A DNA stretch of 64,000 nucleotides from Roseivivax sp. THAF197b (lineage in GTDB: Bacteria > Pseudomonadota > Alphaproteobacteria > Rhodobacterales > Rhodobacteraceae): assembly GCF_009363255.1 (NCBI RefSeq), contig NZ_CP045318.1, positions 1,154,001 through 1,218,000 on the forward strand. Direction: 5' to 3'. The position numbers and the translations under genes are program-made. Position 1 is the stretch's first letter. Each line of letters starts with the position of its first letter. Shown piece after piece: positions 55,010-63,579 of this stretch. The notes under the pieces are model-generated. The model did not search any database. It had not been told where the DNA came from and was given only the letters and a program-made list of their open reading frames with translations.

Positions 55010-55387
55010 ATGTCGGACCGCATCCGCATCGACAAATGGCTCTGGCATGCGCGATTTTTCAAGACGCGCAGCCTGGCCAACAAGCTGGTGGCCTCGGGCC
55101 GGGTGCGCCTGAACAGCCAGCCCGTCGCGAAACCGGCAGTTCAGGTAGCGCCGGGCGATGTTCTGACATTCCCGAAAGACGATCACGTCCGCGTCATCCG
55201 GGTCATCGCGCCGGGCGAGCGGCGCGGCCCCGCACCCGAGGCTCAGGCGCTCTACGAGGACCTCGATCCACCGCAACCGCGTGTGCGCGAGGTCCAACCG
55301 CATGTCCCGCGTTACGATGAGGGCGGGCGCCCCTCGAAGCGCGACCGCAGGCTGCTCGATCAAACCCGCCGTGATGCGCTTGAATGA
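55010..55387 (+). CDS. S4-domain RNA-binding protein (Hsp15-like)
   Basis: A 125-residue protein with an N-terminal S4 RNA-binding domain (RIDKWLWHARFFKTRSLANKL..SGRVRLN, about 4-60) and a basic C-terminal tail (SKRDRRLLDQTRRDAL). This is the Hsp15 (HslR) layout; Hsp15 binds free 50S subunits carrying a nascent chain. It starts 68 bp after the helicase gene and is followed by the ferredoxin gene after 51 bp. Confidence 0.92.
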   Translation: MSDRIRIDKWLWHARFFKTRSLANKLVASGRVRLNSQPVAKPAVQVAPGDVLTFPKDDHVRVIRVIAPGERRGPAPEAQALYEDLDPPQPRVREVQPHVPRYDEGGRPSKRDRRLLDQTRRDALE

Positions 55388-55438
55388 TGCGGGGCCTTGG
55401 TCTAGCTGTGCCAAAAGCTGAAGACGGACCCTGCTGAT

Positions 55439-55777
55439 ATGACCTATATCGTCAACGATGCCTGCATTGGCTGCAAATACACCGACTGCGTCGAGGTCTG
55501 CCCCGTGGATTGCTTCTACGAGGGGGAGAACATGCTCGTCATCCATCCCGACGAGTGCATCGATTGCGGCGTGTGCGAGCCTGAATGTCCCGCAGATGCG
55601 ATCCGGCCCGATACCGAGCCGGAGGCCGAGAAGTGGGTCGAGTTCAATCGTAAATATTCGGAAATGTGGCCGGTCATCATCACCAAGAAGGACCCGCTGC
55701 CCGAGGCCGAGGAACGCGACGGCGAAGAAGGCAAGCTCGAGAAGTACTTCTCCGAAGCGCCGGGCGAGGGCGGCTGA
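55439..55777 (+). CDS. fdxA: Seven-iron ferredoxin FdxA
   Basis: A 112-residue ferredoxin with two iron-sulfur clusters. [18 protein letters not shown] supplies the [3Fe-4S] side (CxxC.xxxC...CP arrangement) and [16 protein letters not shown] the [4Fe-4S] side. The long C-terminal extension ([17 protein letters not shown]) is typical of the 7Fe type. It carries electrons in the cytosol; the partner enzyme is unknown. It precedes carD by 296 bp with regulatory-looking DNA between them. Confidence 0.96.
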   Translation: MTYIVNDACIGCKYTDCVEVCPVDCFYEGENMLVIHPDECIDCGVCEPECPADAIRPDTEPEAEKWVEFNRKYSEMWPVIITKKDPLPEAEERDGEEGKLEKYFSEAPGEGG

Positions 55778-56073
55778 GCCTGATTCGCGCAGTGCAGCAC
55801 GACGGGGCGGCTTTCGCGGCGGTTTAGGCCGTTAAGCCCTTGAAACGCATTGACAATGGGTCGCTTTCTCAGGGCGCTGGGAAGTGGCTCATTTTTGTGC
55901 TATTGTGACAACTCAATGATAGCGCTTTATCCATATCAGTTTCGGGGCGTCTGCACCCATCTGTAAAGTCTGGCATTCCATGAAGTGATCGGAAATTGGT
56001 TTTTCCGTTCGCTTCTTTTCGTGCCGTTTGATGGGTCCGAGATATGGGAAGGCGCGCTGCCTGAGGAAGCAAT

Positions 56074-56589
56074 ATGTCGAAGTCGAACAAGTCCGAATTC
56101 CGCCCGAACGATTACGTGGTGTACCCTGCGCATGGCGTCGGTCAGATCATGTCGATCGAAGAGCAGGAGATTGCGGGCATCAAGCTCGAGCTTTTCGTGA
56201 TTTCCTTTGAGAAGGACAAGATGACCCTGCGCGTGCCGACGCACAAGGCGACCGAGGTGGGCATGCGTTCGCTGTCCTCGCCTGACGTCGTCAGCCAGGC
56301 CATGAAGACGCTGAAGGGCAAGGCCAAGGTCAAGAAGGCCATGTGGTCGCGCCGGGCGCAGGAATACGAGCAGAAGATCAATTCCGGCGATCTGATCTCC
56401 ATCGCGGAGGTCGTGCGCGACCTGCACCGTGCCGACGATCAGCGCGAGCAAAGCTATTCCGAGCGTCAGCTGTATGAAGCGGCCCTTGAGCGTCTGACCC
56501 GCGAAATCTCTGCGGTCTCCGGCGGCGACGAGGTCGCAGCTGCCAAGCAGATCGACGACGTGCTCGTGTCGCGCGCCGCCGCGGCCTAA
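56074..56589 (+). CDS. carD: CarD family transcriptional regulator
   Basis: A 171-residue RNA-polymerase-binding regulator. The N-terminal Tudor-like domain reads FRPNDYVVYPAHGVGQIMSIEEQEIAGIKLELF, and the C-terminal helical domain binds promoter DNA (about 70-165). CarD stabilises open complexes at rRNA and other promoters and is widespread in Alphaproteobacteria. The 296-bp gap upstream is less GC-rich and contains TTGACA near 55850 and several AT-rich stretches, so it probably holds the promoter, though the -10 box is not clear. A terminator follows. Confidence 0.95.
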   Translation: MSKSNKSEFRPNDYVVYPAHGVGQIMSIEEQEIAGIKLELFVISFEKDKMTLRVPTHKATEVGMRSLSSPDVVSQAMKTLKGKAKVKKAMWSRRAQEYEQKINSGDLISIAEVVRDLHRADDQREQSYSERQLYEAALERLTREISAVSGGDEVAAAKQIDDVLVSRAAAA

Positions 56590-56617
56590 GCGACACTCCT
56601 TCGATTACAATGCAAAG

Positions 56618-56646
56618 ACCGCGCTCCCACCGGGGCGCGGTTTTTT
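56618..56646. terminator. Terminator between carD and the Kef-type antiporter gene
   Basis: ACCGCGC (56618-56624) pairs with GCGCGGT (56635-56641) followed by a T-run, ending carD. The run reaches the stop codon of the convergent antiporter gene. Confidence 0.85.
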
Positions 56647-58532
56647 CATGCCTCCTCGGACTTGCTGTCGCGATTGGCCTGGCTGTCCAGCGCGGACAGA
56701 AGGGCCGTCTCCAGGTCTTTCTCCAATTCCTTGGCGCGCGCGATATAGGGCTCGTTTTCGCCTGCGGGCACACCGGGCCGCCAATGCTGCGCCAATTCGC
56801 GCACGGTCATCCGGTCGTGTTGGAAGAAGGTCTTCTCGGCTTCTGCCGCTTCGAACTCGGTCAGGCCCATATTCTCAAGGACATAGCGGCCCGCACGCAG
56901 GGAGCTGTCGAACAGCTCGCGCACGATGTCGTCGGCGCCCGCCTGATAGAGCTCGTAGACATGGGTGCGGTCGCGCGCGCGCGCCACGATGTGCAACTCG
57001 TCCCCACGCAAGCGCCGCGCATAGGCCACGATCCTGGACGTCGCGGCCGGATCATCCAGCGCAACGCAGAGCACGCGCGCCTTCTCGATGCCCGCGGCAT
57101 GAAGCAGATCCGGGCGTGTCGGATCGCCGAAGAAGCCCTTGAAGCCGAAGCGCCGCATGGTCTGGATCGTCTCCATGTCATGGTCGATCACCACCGTCTC
57201 GAACCCTGTGGATTGCAGCATCCGGTTCACGATCTGCCCGAAGCGGCCGATGCCCGCGATGATGACGGGCGCGGTCTTGTCGATCTCATCGTGCTCGCGC
57301 TGGGTGTCGCCGGAGCTCATGCGTTTGGACAACTGCTCATAGGCCATGAAGGCCAGCGGCGTGAACAGCATCGACAGCGCGATGACAAGCAGGATGCGTT
57401 CGCCGAGCGCGTCGGTCAGCACGTTCTGCTGGAGCGAGAAGGAGACGAGCACGAAGCCGAACTCGCCCGCCTGCGCAAGGCCGAGGGTGAAGAGCCATCG
57501 GTCCTTGCCAGTGAGGCCGAATATCACCCCGAGCACGTAAAGGATGACGCCTTTGAGCGCCATCATCCCGAGGGTCAGCGACAGGATCAGGAGGGGGGCT
57601 GCGAAGAAGGTGCCGAAGGAGATACCGGCCCCGACAGTGATGAAGAACAAGCCCAGAAGCAGGCCCTTGAAGGGTTCGATATCCGATTCCAGCTCGTGCC
57701 GGAATTCGGAATTGGCCAGCACTACGCCCGCAAGGAACGTCCCGAGCGCGGGCGAGAGGCCCACGAGCATCATCAGGAAGGCAATGCCCAGCACAATCAG
57801 CAGCGACACGGCGGTGTACATCTCGCGCAGGCGCGCCTGGTGGATGAAGCGGAAAAGCGGGCCGGTCAGGTAGATGCCCGCGAGGATGATCGCCGCGATG
57901 GCGCCCAGCGTCACGAGGGTCACGCCCCAGCCGGGCAGGCCTTCCACGAGGCTCATGGAATGATGCGCATCTTCCCCGTGCCCCACGCCGATGGAGCCGT
58001 CCTCGTTGATCGTGGCAGGCGCGGCAACCGCCAGAAGCGGCAACAGAACCAGCATCGGGATCACCGCGATGTCCTGCGTCAGAAGGACCGAGAAGGTGGA
58101 CCGCCCGCCGCTTGTCTGGATCAGGCGTTTCTCGGACAGGGTCTGAAGCACGATCGCCGTCGAGGACAGCGCGAAGATCAGGCCGATGGCGAGCGCGGTC
58201 TGCCAGACATAGCCGAACAGCATCACGAGGCCGGTCACGGCGAGCGTTGTAACGCTGATTTGCAACCCGCCCAGGCCCAGCAGCTTGTGGCGCATATCCC
58301 AAAGCGCGCGCGGCTCAAGCTCGAGGCCGATGAGAAACAGCATCATGACAACGCCGAATTCGGCAAAATGCTGCAGATCCTCGGTTGCATTCACGAGCCC
58401 CAGAACCGGGCCGATCACAAGGCCCGCGGCGAGGTAGCCCAGCACCGATCCAAATCCGAGACGGGCGGCAATCGGCACGGCGATGACCGCTGCGGCGAGG
58501 TAGATCGAGGCTTGGAACAGAAATGCGTCCAT
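56646..58532 (-). CDS. Monovalent cation:proton antiporter, Kef (CPA2) type
   Basis: A 628-residue inner-membrane protein. About 12 helices (residues 1-390) form the Na+/H+-exchanger-like domain with the CPA2 segments FGVVMMLFLIGLELEP and ALSSTAIVLQTLSE. A cytosolic RCK/TrkA-N NAD-binding domain follows (VIIAGIGRFGQIVNRML near 410). The C-terminal tail (LARDRT...EKTFFQHDRMTVRELAQHW) is as in KefB/KefC. Such proteins export potassium in exchange for protons, usually under glutathione-adduct control. No KefF/G ancillary subunit is adjacent. Confidence 0.93.
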   Translation of the reverse strand: MDAFLFQASIYLAAAVIAVPIAARLGFGSVLGYLAAGLVIGPVLGLVNATEDLQHFAEFGVVMMLFLIGLELEPRALWDMRHKLLGLGGLQISVTTLAVTGLVMLFGYVWQTALAIGLIFALSSTAIVLQTLSEKRLIQTSGGRSTFSVLLTQDIAVIPMLVLLPLLAVAAPATINEDGSIGVGHGEDAHHSMSLVEGLPGWGVTLVTLGAIAAIILAGIYLTGPLFRFIHQARLREMYTAVSLLIVLGIAFLMMLVGLSPALGTFLAGVVLANSEFRHELESDIEPFKGLLLGLFFITVGAGISFGTFFAAPLLILSLTLGMMALKGVILYVLGVIFGLTGKDRWLFTLGLAQAGEFGFVLVSFSLQQNVLTDALGERILLVIALSMLFTPLAFMAYEQLSKRMSSGDTQREHDEIDKTAPVIIAGIGRFGQIVNRMLQSTGFETVVIDHDMETIQTMRRFGFKGFFGDPTRPDLLHAAGIEKARVLCVALDDPAATSRIVAYARRLRGDELHIVARARDRTHVYELYQAGADDIVRELFDSSLRAGRYVLENMGLTEFEAAEAEKTFFQHDRMTVRELAQHWRPGVPAGENEPYIARAKELEKDLETALLSALDSQANRDSKSEEA

Positions 58533-58612
58533 CGGCGAGGGCTCCTTCGGGCGTCCTCCTCATTCTGCGCGTGCAGCACCGACATGCAAGGGCAGTGCAG
58601 AGGGGGCGGGCG

Positions 58613-59086
58613 TCACACCGGCAGGGGGGCGTCGCGTTTGAGCTGGTCCATCACGATCTGGCTTTGCACGCGGGCCACGGACGGATGGCTCAGCAGCACA
58701 TCGTGGATCAGCCGGTGCAAGCCCCGCAGATCGGGCGCATAGACCCGCAGGAGGTAATCCGCCTCGCCGGTCAGGGTCCAGGCGGAGACGATCTCGGACC
58801 GTGTGGCCACAAGGCGGGCAAAGCGTTTCGACTGATCGGCGCCATGGCTGCCAAGACTGACCTGGATGAAGGCCTGCACTGCGAGGCCCAGGCGTTCGGG
58901 ATCGAGATCGGCCCGGTAGCCCCGGATCGCGCCGATCTTTTCAAGCCGCTGACGCCGACGGCCAATCTGGCTTGCCGAGAGGTTGAGCATCTGTCCGAGC
59001 GCATCCGCCGTCAGATGCGCATCCTCCTGCAGGGCCGCGAGGAGGCGGGTATCGGTCTCGTCCAGATCGATGCGGGTATCTTGCAT
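58613..59086 (-). CDS. Lrp/AsnC family transcriptional regulator
   Basis: A 157-residue regulator with an N-terminal helix-turn-helix (LDETDTRLLAALQEDAHLTADALGQMLNLSASQIGRRRQRLE) and a C-terminal RAM ligand-binding domain (about 70-150). ATG 59086 gives the normal N-terminus; an upstream ATG at 59164 would overlap the promoter region. It is divergent from hppD with a 120-bp gap, the usual position for an activator of tyrosine catabolism, so it probably responds to an aromatic amino acid. That ligand is inferred. Confidence 0.9.
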   Translation of the reverse strand: MQDTRIDLDETDTRLLAALQEDAHLTADALGQMLNLSASQIGRRRQRLEKIGAIRGYRADLDPERLGLAVQAFIQVSLGSHGADQSKRFARLVATRSEIVSAWTLTGEADYLLRVYAPDLRGLHRLIHDVLLSHPSVARVQSQIVMDQLKRDAPLPV

Positions 59087-59206
59087 AATATGAGCATAGC
59101 GCGCGTGTCTTACGCAATCAACGTCACTATTCCGGTCAATTTCGCGCAATTTCAGCATGTGCAAACGGGTATGATACGGCCTACACCCAAGTCAGAGGAG
59201 AAGATG

Positions 59207-60304
59207 ATGGGCCCGTTCCCCCACGACGCGCCGCAGGCACAGATCACGTCCGAGAACCCTGCCGGGACGGATGGTTTCGAGTTCGTGGAATTTGCCCATC
59301 CCGACCCGGATGCGCTGCGCGATGTCTTTACGAAAATGGGTTATACCCATGTCGCTAACCACAAGACGAAGGCCGTGGAGCTCTGGCAGCAGGGCGATAT
59401 CACCTACGTTCTGAATGCCGAGCCGGACAGTTTCGCCGCGCGCTTCGTGGAGGAGCACGGCCCCTGCGCGCCCTCCATGGCCTGGCGTGTCCGCGATGCG
59501 CAGCACGCCTTCGAGCATGCCGTCGCGCAAGGGGCGGAGCCCTATGAGGGGAGCGACAAGACCGTGGATTGGCCCGCGATCAAGGGGATCGGCGGGTCGC
59601 TTCTCTACTTCACCGACCAATATTACGCGACCTCGCCCTACAACAGCGAGTTCGACTGGATCGCGACCTCCAAACCCGAGGGCGTGGGGTTCTGGTATCT
59701 CGATCACCTCACGCACAATGTCTTCAAGGGGAACATGGACAAGTGGTTCGACTTCTATGGCCGCCTGTTCAATTTCCAGGAAATCCGCTTCTTTGATATC
59801 GAGGGCAAGTTCACGGGGCTCTTTTCCCGTGCGCTGACCTCGCCCTGCGGACGTATCCGAATCCCGATCAACGAGGACCGTGGCGAGACCGGGCAGATCG
59901 TGTCCTATCTCAAGAAGTACAACGGCGAGGGTATCCAGCACATCGCGGTGGGGGCGAAGAACATCTATGATGCGACCGATGCGATTGCCGAGAACGGGCT
60001 CAAGTTCATGCCGGGCCCGCCGGACACCTATTACGACCTGAGCAAGACGCGCGTGGCGGGCCATGAAGAGCCCATCGACCGGATGAAGAAGCATGGCATC
60101 CTGATCGACGGTGAGGGCGTGGTAGATGGCGGCGAGACGCGAATCCTGCTGCAGATCTTCTCGAAGACGGTGATTGGTCCGATCTTCTTCGAATTCATCG
60201 AGCGCAAGGGCGATGACGGCTTCGGAGAGGGCAACTTCAAGGCGCTGTTCGAGTCCATCGAGGCCGAACAGATCGCCAATGGCGAGTTGGAAGGCACCGA
60301 ATAA
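59207..60304 (+). CDS. hppD: 4-hydroxyphenylpyruvate dioxygenase
   Basis: A 365-residue non-heme iron dioxygenase converting 4-hydroxyphenylpyruvate to homogentisate in tyrosine degradation. Two vicinal-oxygen-chelate domains are visible. The iron ligands are the His of LDHLTHNVF, the His of GIQHIAVG and the Glu of PIFFEFIERKG. Two adjacent ATGs are possible (59204 and 59207); the second has the better spacing from AGAGGAG. Homogentisate 1,2-dioxygenase is not in the window. It is divergent from the Lrp gene, its likely regulator. Confidence 0.96.
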   Translation: MGPFPHDAPQAQITSENPAGTDGFEFVEFAHPDPDALRDVFTKMGYTHVANHKTKAVELWQQGDITYVLNAEPDSFAARFVEEHGPCAPSMAWRVRDAQHAFEHAVAQGAEPYEGSDKTVDWPAIKGIGGSLLYFTDQYYATSPYNSEFDWIATSKPEGVGFWYLDHLTHNVFKGNMDKWFDFYGRLFNFQEIRFFDIEGKFTGLFSRALTSPCGRIRIPINEDRGETGQIVSYLKKYNGEGIQHIAVGAKNIYDATDAIAENGLKFMPGPPDTYYDLSKTRVAGHEEPIDRMKKHGILIDGEGVVDGGETRILLQIFSKTVIGPIFFEFIERKGDDGFGEGNFKALFESIEAEQIANGELEGTE

Positions 60305-60376
60305 GCCCGGTGCGGGACACTTCGAAAGTAGAGAGTGTCGCGCGGCCAAGGCTGCGCGACGGTGCCGCGTGCCGGA

Positions 60377-63300
60377 TCAGCCGCGCGGCATCTGAAGGGT
60401 CATGTTGCGCCCGCCCTTGACGTAGCGCAGCTGGCTTTCGCCGATGGCTGCAACGCGCCCGCCATCGAGACGGTCCCCGACAGACACTTTCACATATCGC
60501 CCGTTGGAAAGCCGGACGAGCGCGCTGCGGCTCGACGGCTGGCCATAGACGCCGATCAGGTTGATGCGGCGCAGGTTGATCGCATTCTCTTCCGTGGCGG
60601 CCCGCGCGACGGAGGTGTTGGACGGTATGCTGGGCGCCACGGTGCGGGGGGCCACGGCGGCAGCGGAGGCGACCTGCGTCGTGGGCGCGGGCGATGCCGC
60701 CTGACGCGCCTGGGCGGCGGCCACGATGCGCGCCATGTTCACGGGCCGGGAGCTGGGGCGTTCGGATACCGCGACCGCCTGATCGGTTGCAGTCACGTCC
60801 TCTTCCTGCGCGGTCTTCTCGGCGTCCGGGCGCAGGGCAGGACGGAACGCGGCCAGTTCGTTGCGGGAAAACCCGGTCAGGTTGGCGCGGTCGTTCTGTT
60901 CCTGCAGATCGCCGGGGCGGGTATTCGGGCGGAAATCGTCAAATTCCTGCAGGCGTTGGAAGATTTCCGTGGGTGCGGGTCGGCTGCCATCCGCGCGTTC
61001 CGGGATCGCCTCGACCACCGGAGCCAGCGCATCGCCCCGCAAGGGCGGCACGGCAGGGGGCAGACCCGCGAAGATGCGCACGCGGTCGGGGTTCACGGCG
61101 CCTTCCGGCGTGGCCCGCACGAGGCCGCGATCGTCAAGATCGAAGGGCGTGCCCGCAGGGGCCGGGATAGGCGGCGCATCATAGGCCGGATCGCGTGCCA
61201 CCCGCGCCATCGGCAAGGCATTGGCGTCGAATTGCGGCACGTCCGGATCGATGGAGGCGACATAGAGATCGCCTGCGTCGCTTTCGCGGATATCGACCGG
61301 GGCCTCGGGTGCGCGCTGCCAGATGCCAGTCGCGGCATAGGTCGCTTCGGCCTCCTCGGTGCTGAGCGCTTCGGGTTCCTGTTGGGGCTGCGGCGCCGCG
61401 ATGGCGGGATCGGATGTGAGGGTGGAAGGGGCCGGGGCGACCGGCTCGACCGCAAGGCTGGCTTCGCGCTGCGGTTCCGCATCGGGCGCTGCGCCGGGCG
61501 ATTCCAGGCCGGTCTCCGCGGTTTGCTCGGGCAGTGGTGCCGGATCGTCGGCCGGTGCGACGACCTCGGGCAGCGGATCCTCGGGAACCGCCGCGATCTC
61601 GCTTGGTGCGGGACTGCGGAAGAGGCGCGCAAGCCCATCCTCGAGAAAGACCGAGGCCCAGGCGGCAACGCCCAAAAGGAACAGCAGAAGGGCCGAAGTC
61701 AGCATCAGACCGAGGAAACGAGGCTTGCCGCCGACGTAATTGTCCTTCCGGCGCGCGCCGAAGACGGTCATCCGTTCGGCTTCGTTGGCGGCGGCGGTGG
61801 TGGCCTGCGCGCCGTTTGCGGACTGCGCAGCCTTGGTCTTCGCGTCTTTTCCGCCCAGGCCAATCCGCGCGCCCAATCCGCGGCGCGCTTCTTTTGTGGG
61901 GGCGGGATCCGCCGCGGCCCCCGGACGAAGGCCCGCAGAGCCCAACCGCGCGGAACTCGCAGCGAGCGCGGGGCTGTCGACGGCGGTCCCGACAGGTGCC
62001 GTGACGGATGCATCCCCCGCCGGGAGAGGCGCCGGATCGTTGGGGATATGCGCGGCCTCGAATTGGTCATGCCCGATGGGACGCGCCATGTCGCGCGGCG
62101 CGGGTTTGTCATCGGCAGCTTTGACTGCGGCAGCCTTGTTGCGGGTGGCCTGATCCTGCGCGGGCTGTCCGAAGGGGCCCGGCGTCAGATCGCTGTCCTC
62201 CGGCAGGACCGGCGGGGCCGGACGTGTCAGACTGTCGAGGACCTGCGGGTCGGGCGCCACGGGACTGTCGATCCGGTCCGCAGCCACCGGACGAACCGAC
62301 AGGCGCGGCGCACCGCTCGGGCTGTCATCGCGCGCACGTAGCGGTGCGGCAGGCGTCTTCGGGGCCGGTGGCGGCGCATCACGGCGGGCGCGCATCGACA
62401 CGAAGGCGGGTTTTTCCTCGGGCGGGGTCGAGGGCGCCTTGGCATCGGGGGGCGTTGGGGCGGCGGGCGCCCTGACCGGTGGCGCTGCCTTGGGATCGGC
62501 CAAGGGGTCAGCCGCACGGGCGCGAACGGGGTACGGCTTCGCCTCGGAGGGTACAGAGGGCTCGGTCTGCTCGGCTGAGGAAGCGTCGCTCTCATCCTCG
62601 CGGTCCAGCGTATCGACTTCCGCCTCAGTGTGTTTGTCGGCCTTCACCTCCGTGGGCTTGTCGGCCTTCGCGGCTTCGATTGCGGGCGGCTCAGGCGTTG
62701 GTGCTGCCGACTGGGCATCGCGGCCATGATCGGCTGCTGCGTCCGCTGGGTCGCTCTCGCGCGCTGACACCGGAGCTTCGGTCTGCTGAGGCGTTGTCTC
62801 CGGGGGCGTCGTCTCTAGGGGCGCTGTGCGCGCGTCTTCGGCGGATGCCTCGGCTGCGGTTTCTTCCTCCGGCGCGGGCTCAGCCTCACGCTCAGGTTCG
62901 GGCATCGGCACGATCCGCAGCGGCGTGCTGTCCGGCTTGAGGGCTTTGCCGCTCCAGCTTTCTGCGGATCCGAAGCACACTTCGCGCCCGAAACCGTTGC
63001 CCTGAGCGGCAACAAAGCCCATCGGCGCAAATCCGTGCTCGAGCGCGAAGGCTTCCGCTTCTTCGAGCGTCTCGACCGCGACGGCGGCGACATGCAGGCG
63101 TCCGTCCCGCTCCAGCGCGTCGATGCGCAACTCGGTCACAGCGTAGGGGGTCTGACCGTCAACCGCATCGCGCGCCGCCGCGTCGAGGGAGGCGCCTTGC
63201 GGCATGTCACGCTCGAGAAGCTTGATCTGGTCTTCGGGCAGGATCAGCTTGACCACGCCGTCGGTCTGTCCGGCCTTGGCCATCTCATCCCGCAGCGCGG

Positions 63301-63427
63301 CCATCTCGGCGGCGAGATCCCCGTCGAGCCCGGCCTGCCCTAGACGGGCCCAGCCCCCCTTCACCCGCTGGAGAAGCGTGATTCCGTCGAAGGAAAGGTT
63401 CAGGGCAAAATCAGGTCTCATGGCCAT
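60377..63427 (-). CDS. Large envelope protein with PilM/GspL-like head and PilP/GspC-like tail
   Basis: A 1016-residue protein. Residues 1-155 (ALNLSFDGITLLQRV, LPEDQIKLLERDMP, VDGQTPYAVTELRID, HVAAVAVETLEEAEAF) resemble the cytoplasmic actin-like part of PilM/GspL. Residues 160-565 are Ala/Pro/Glu-rich and look disordered. A single membrane helix spans about 571-594 (FLGLMLTSALLLFLLGVAAW). A second low-complexity stretch follows in the periplasm. The last 70 residues (INLIGVYGQPSSRSALVRLS, VKVSVGDRLDGGRVAAI) resemble the PilP/GspC homology region. No pilus or secretion gene adjoins it, so a role as a stand-alone inner-to-outer envelope connector is inferred. The start is 63427 or 63421. Confidence 0.75.
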   Translation of the reverse strand: MAMRPDFALNLSFDGITLLQRVKGGWARLGQAGLDGDLAAEMAALRDEMAKAGQTDGVVKLILPEDQIKLLERDMPQGASLDAAARDAVDGQTPYAVTELRIDALERDGRLHVAAVAVETLEEAEAFALEHGFAPMGFVAAQGNGFGREVCFGSAESWSGKALKPDSTPLRIVPMPEPEREAEPAPEEETAAEASAEDARTAPLETTPPETTPQQTEAPVSARESDPADAAADHGRDAQSAAPTPEPPAIEAAKADKPTEVKADKHTEAEVDTLDREDESDASSAEQTEPSVPSEAKPYPVRARAADPLADPKAAPPVRAPAAPTPPDAKAPSTPPEEKPAFVSMRARRDAPPPAPKTPAAPLRARDDSPSGAPRLSVRPVAADRIDSPVAPDPQVLDSLTRPAPPVLPEDSDLTPGPFGQPAQDQATRNKAAAVKAADDKPAPRDMARPIGHDQFEAAHIPNDPAPLPAGDASVTAPVGTAVDSPALAASSARLGSAGLRPGAAADPAPTKEARRGLGARIGLGGKDAKTKAAQSANGAQATTAAANEAERMTVFGARRKDNYVGGKPRFLGLMLTSALLLFLLGVAAWASVFLEDGLARLFRSPAPSEIAAVPEDPLPEVVAPADDPAPLPEQTAETGLESPGAAPDAEPQREASLAVEPVAPAPSTLTSDPAIAAPQPQQEPEALSTEEAEATYAATGIWQRAPEAPVDIRESDAGDLYVASIDPDVPQFDANALPMARVARDPAYDAPPIPAPAGTPFDLDDRGLVRATPEGAVNPDRVRIFAGLPPAVPPLRGDALAPVVEAIPERADGSRPAPTEIFQRLQEFDDFRPNTRPGDLQEQNDRANLTGFSRNELAAFRPALRPDAEKTAQEEDVTATDQAVAVSERPSSRPVNMARIVAAAQARQAASPAPTTQVASAAAVAPRTVAPSIPSNTSVARAATEENAINLRRINLIGVYGQPSSRSALVRLSNGRYVKVSVGDRLDGGRVAAIGESQLRYVKGGRNMTLQMPRG

Positions 63428-63579
63428 GGTTTAACACCGCTTTCAGCTGCGTGGGAGTCCGCATCCGCCAATCCAGAATATAGGGCAGGGACGCGCCGAC
63501 GCAAAGCCAAGACGCTTGCGCACGGGGCGGCATCGGAGGAAGGTATCGGGGCCTAGCCGATGCCACCGAAAGGATCGCC

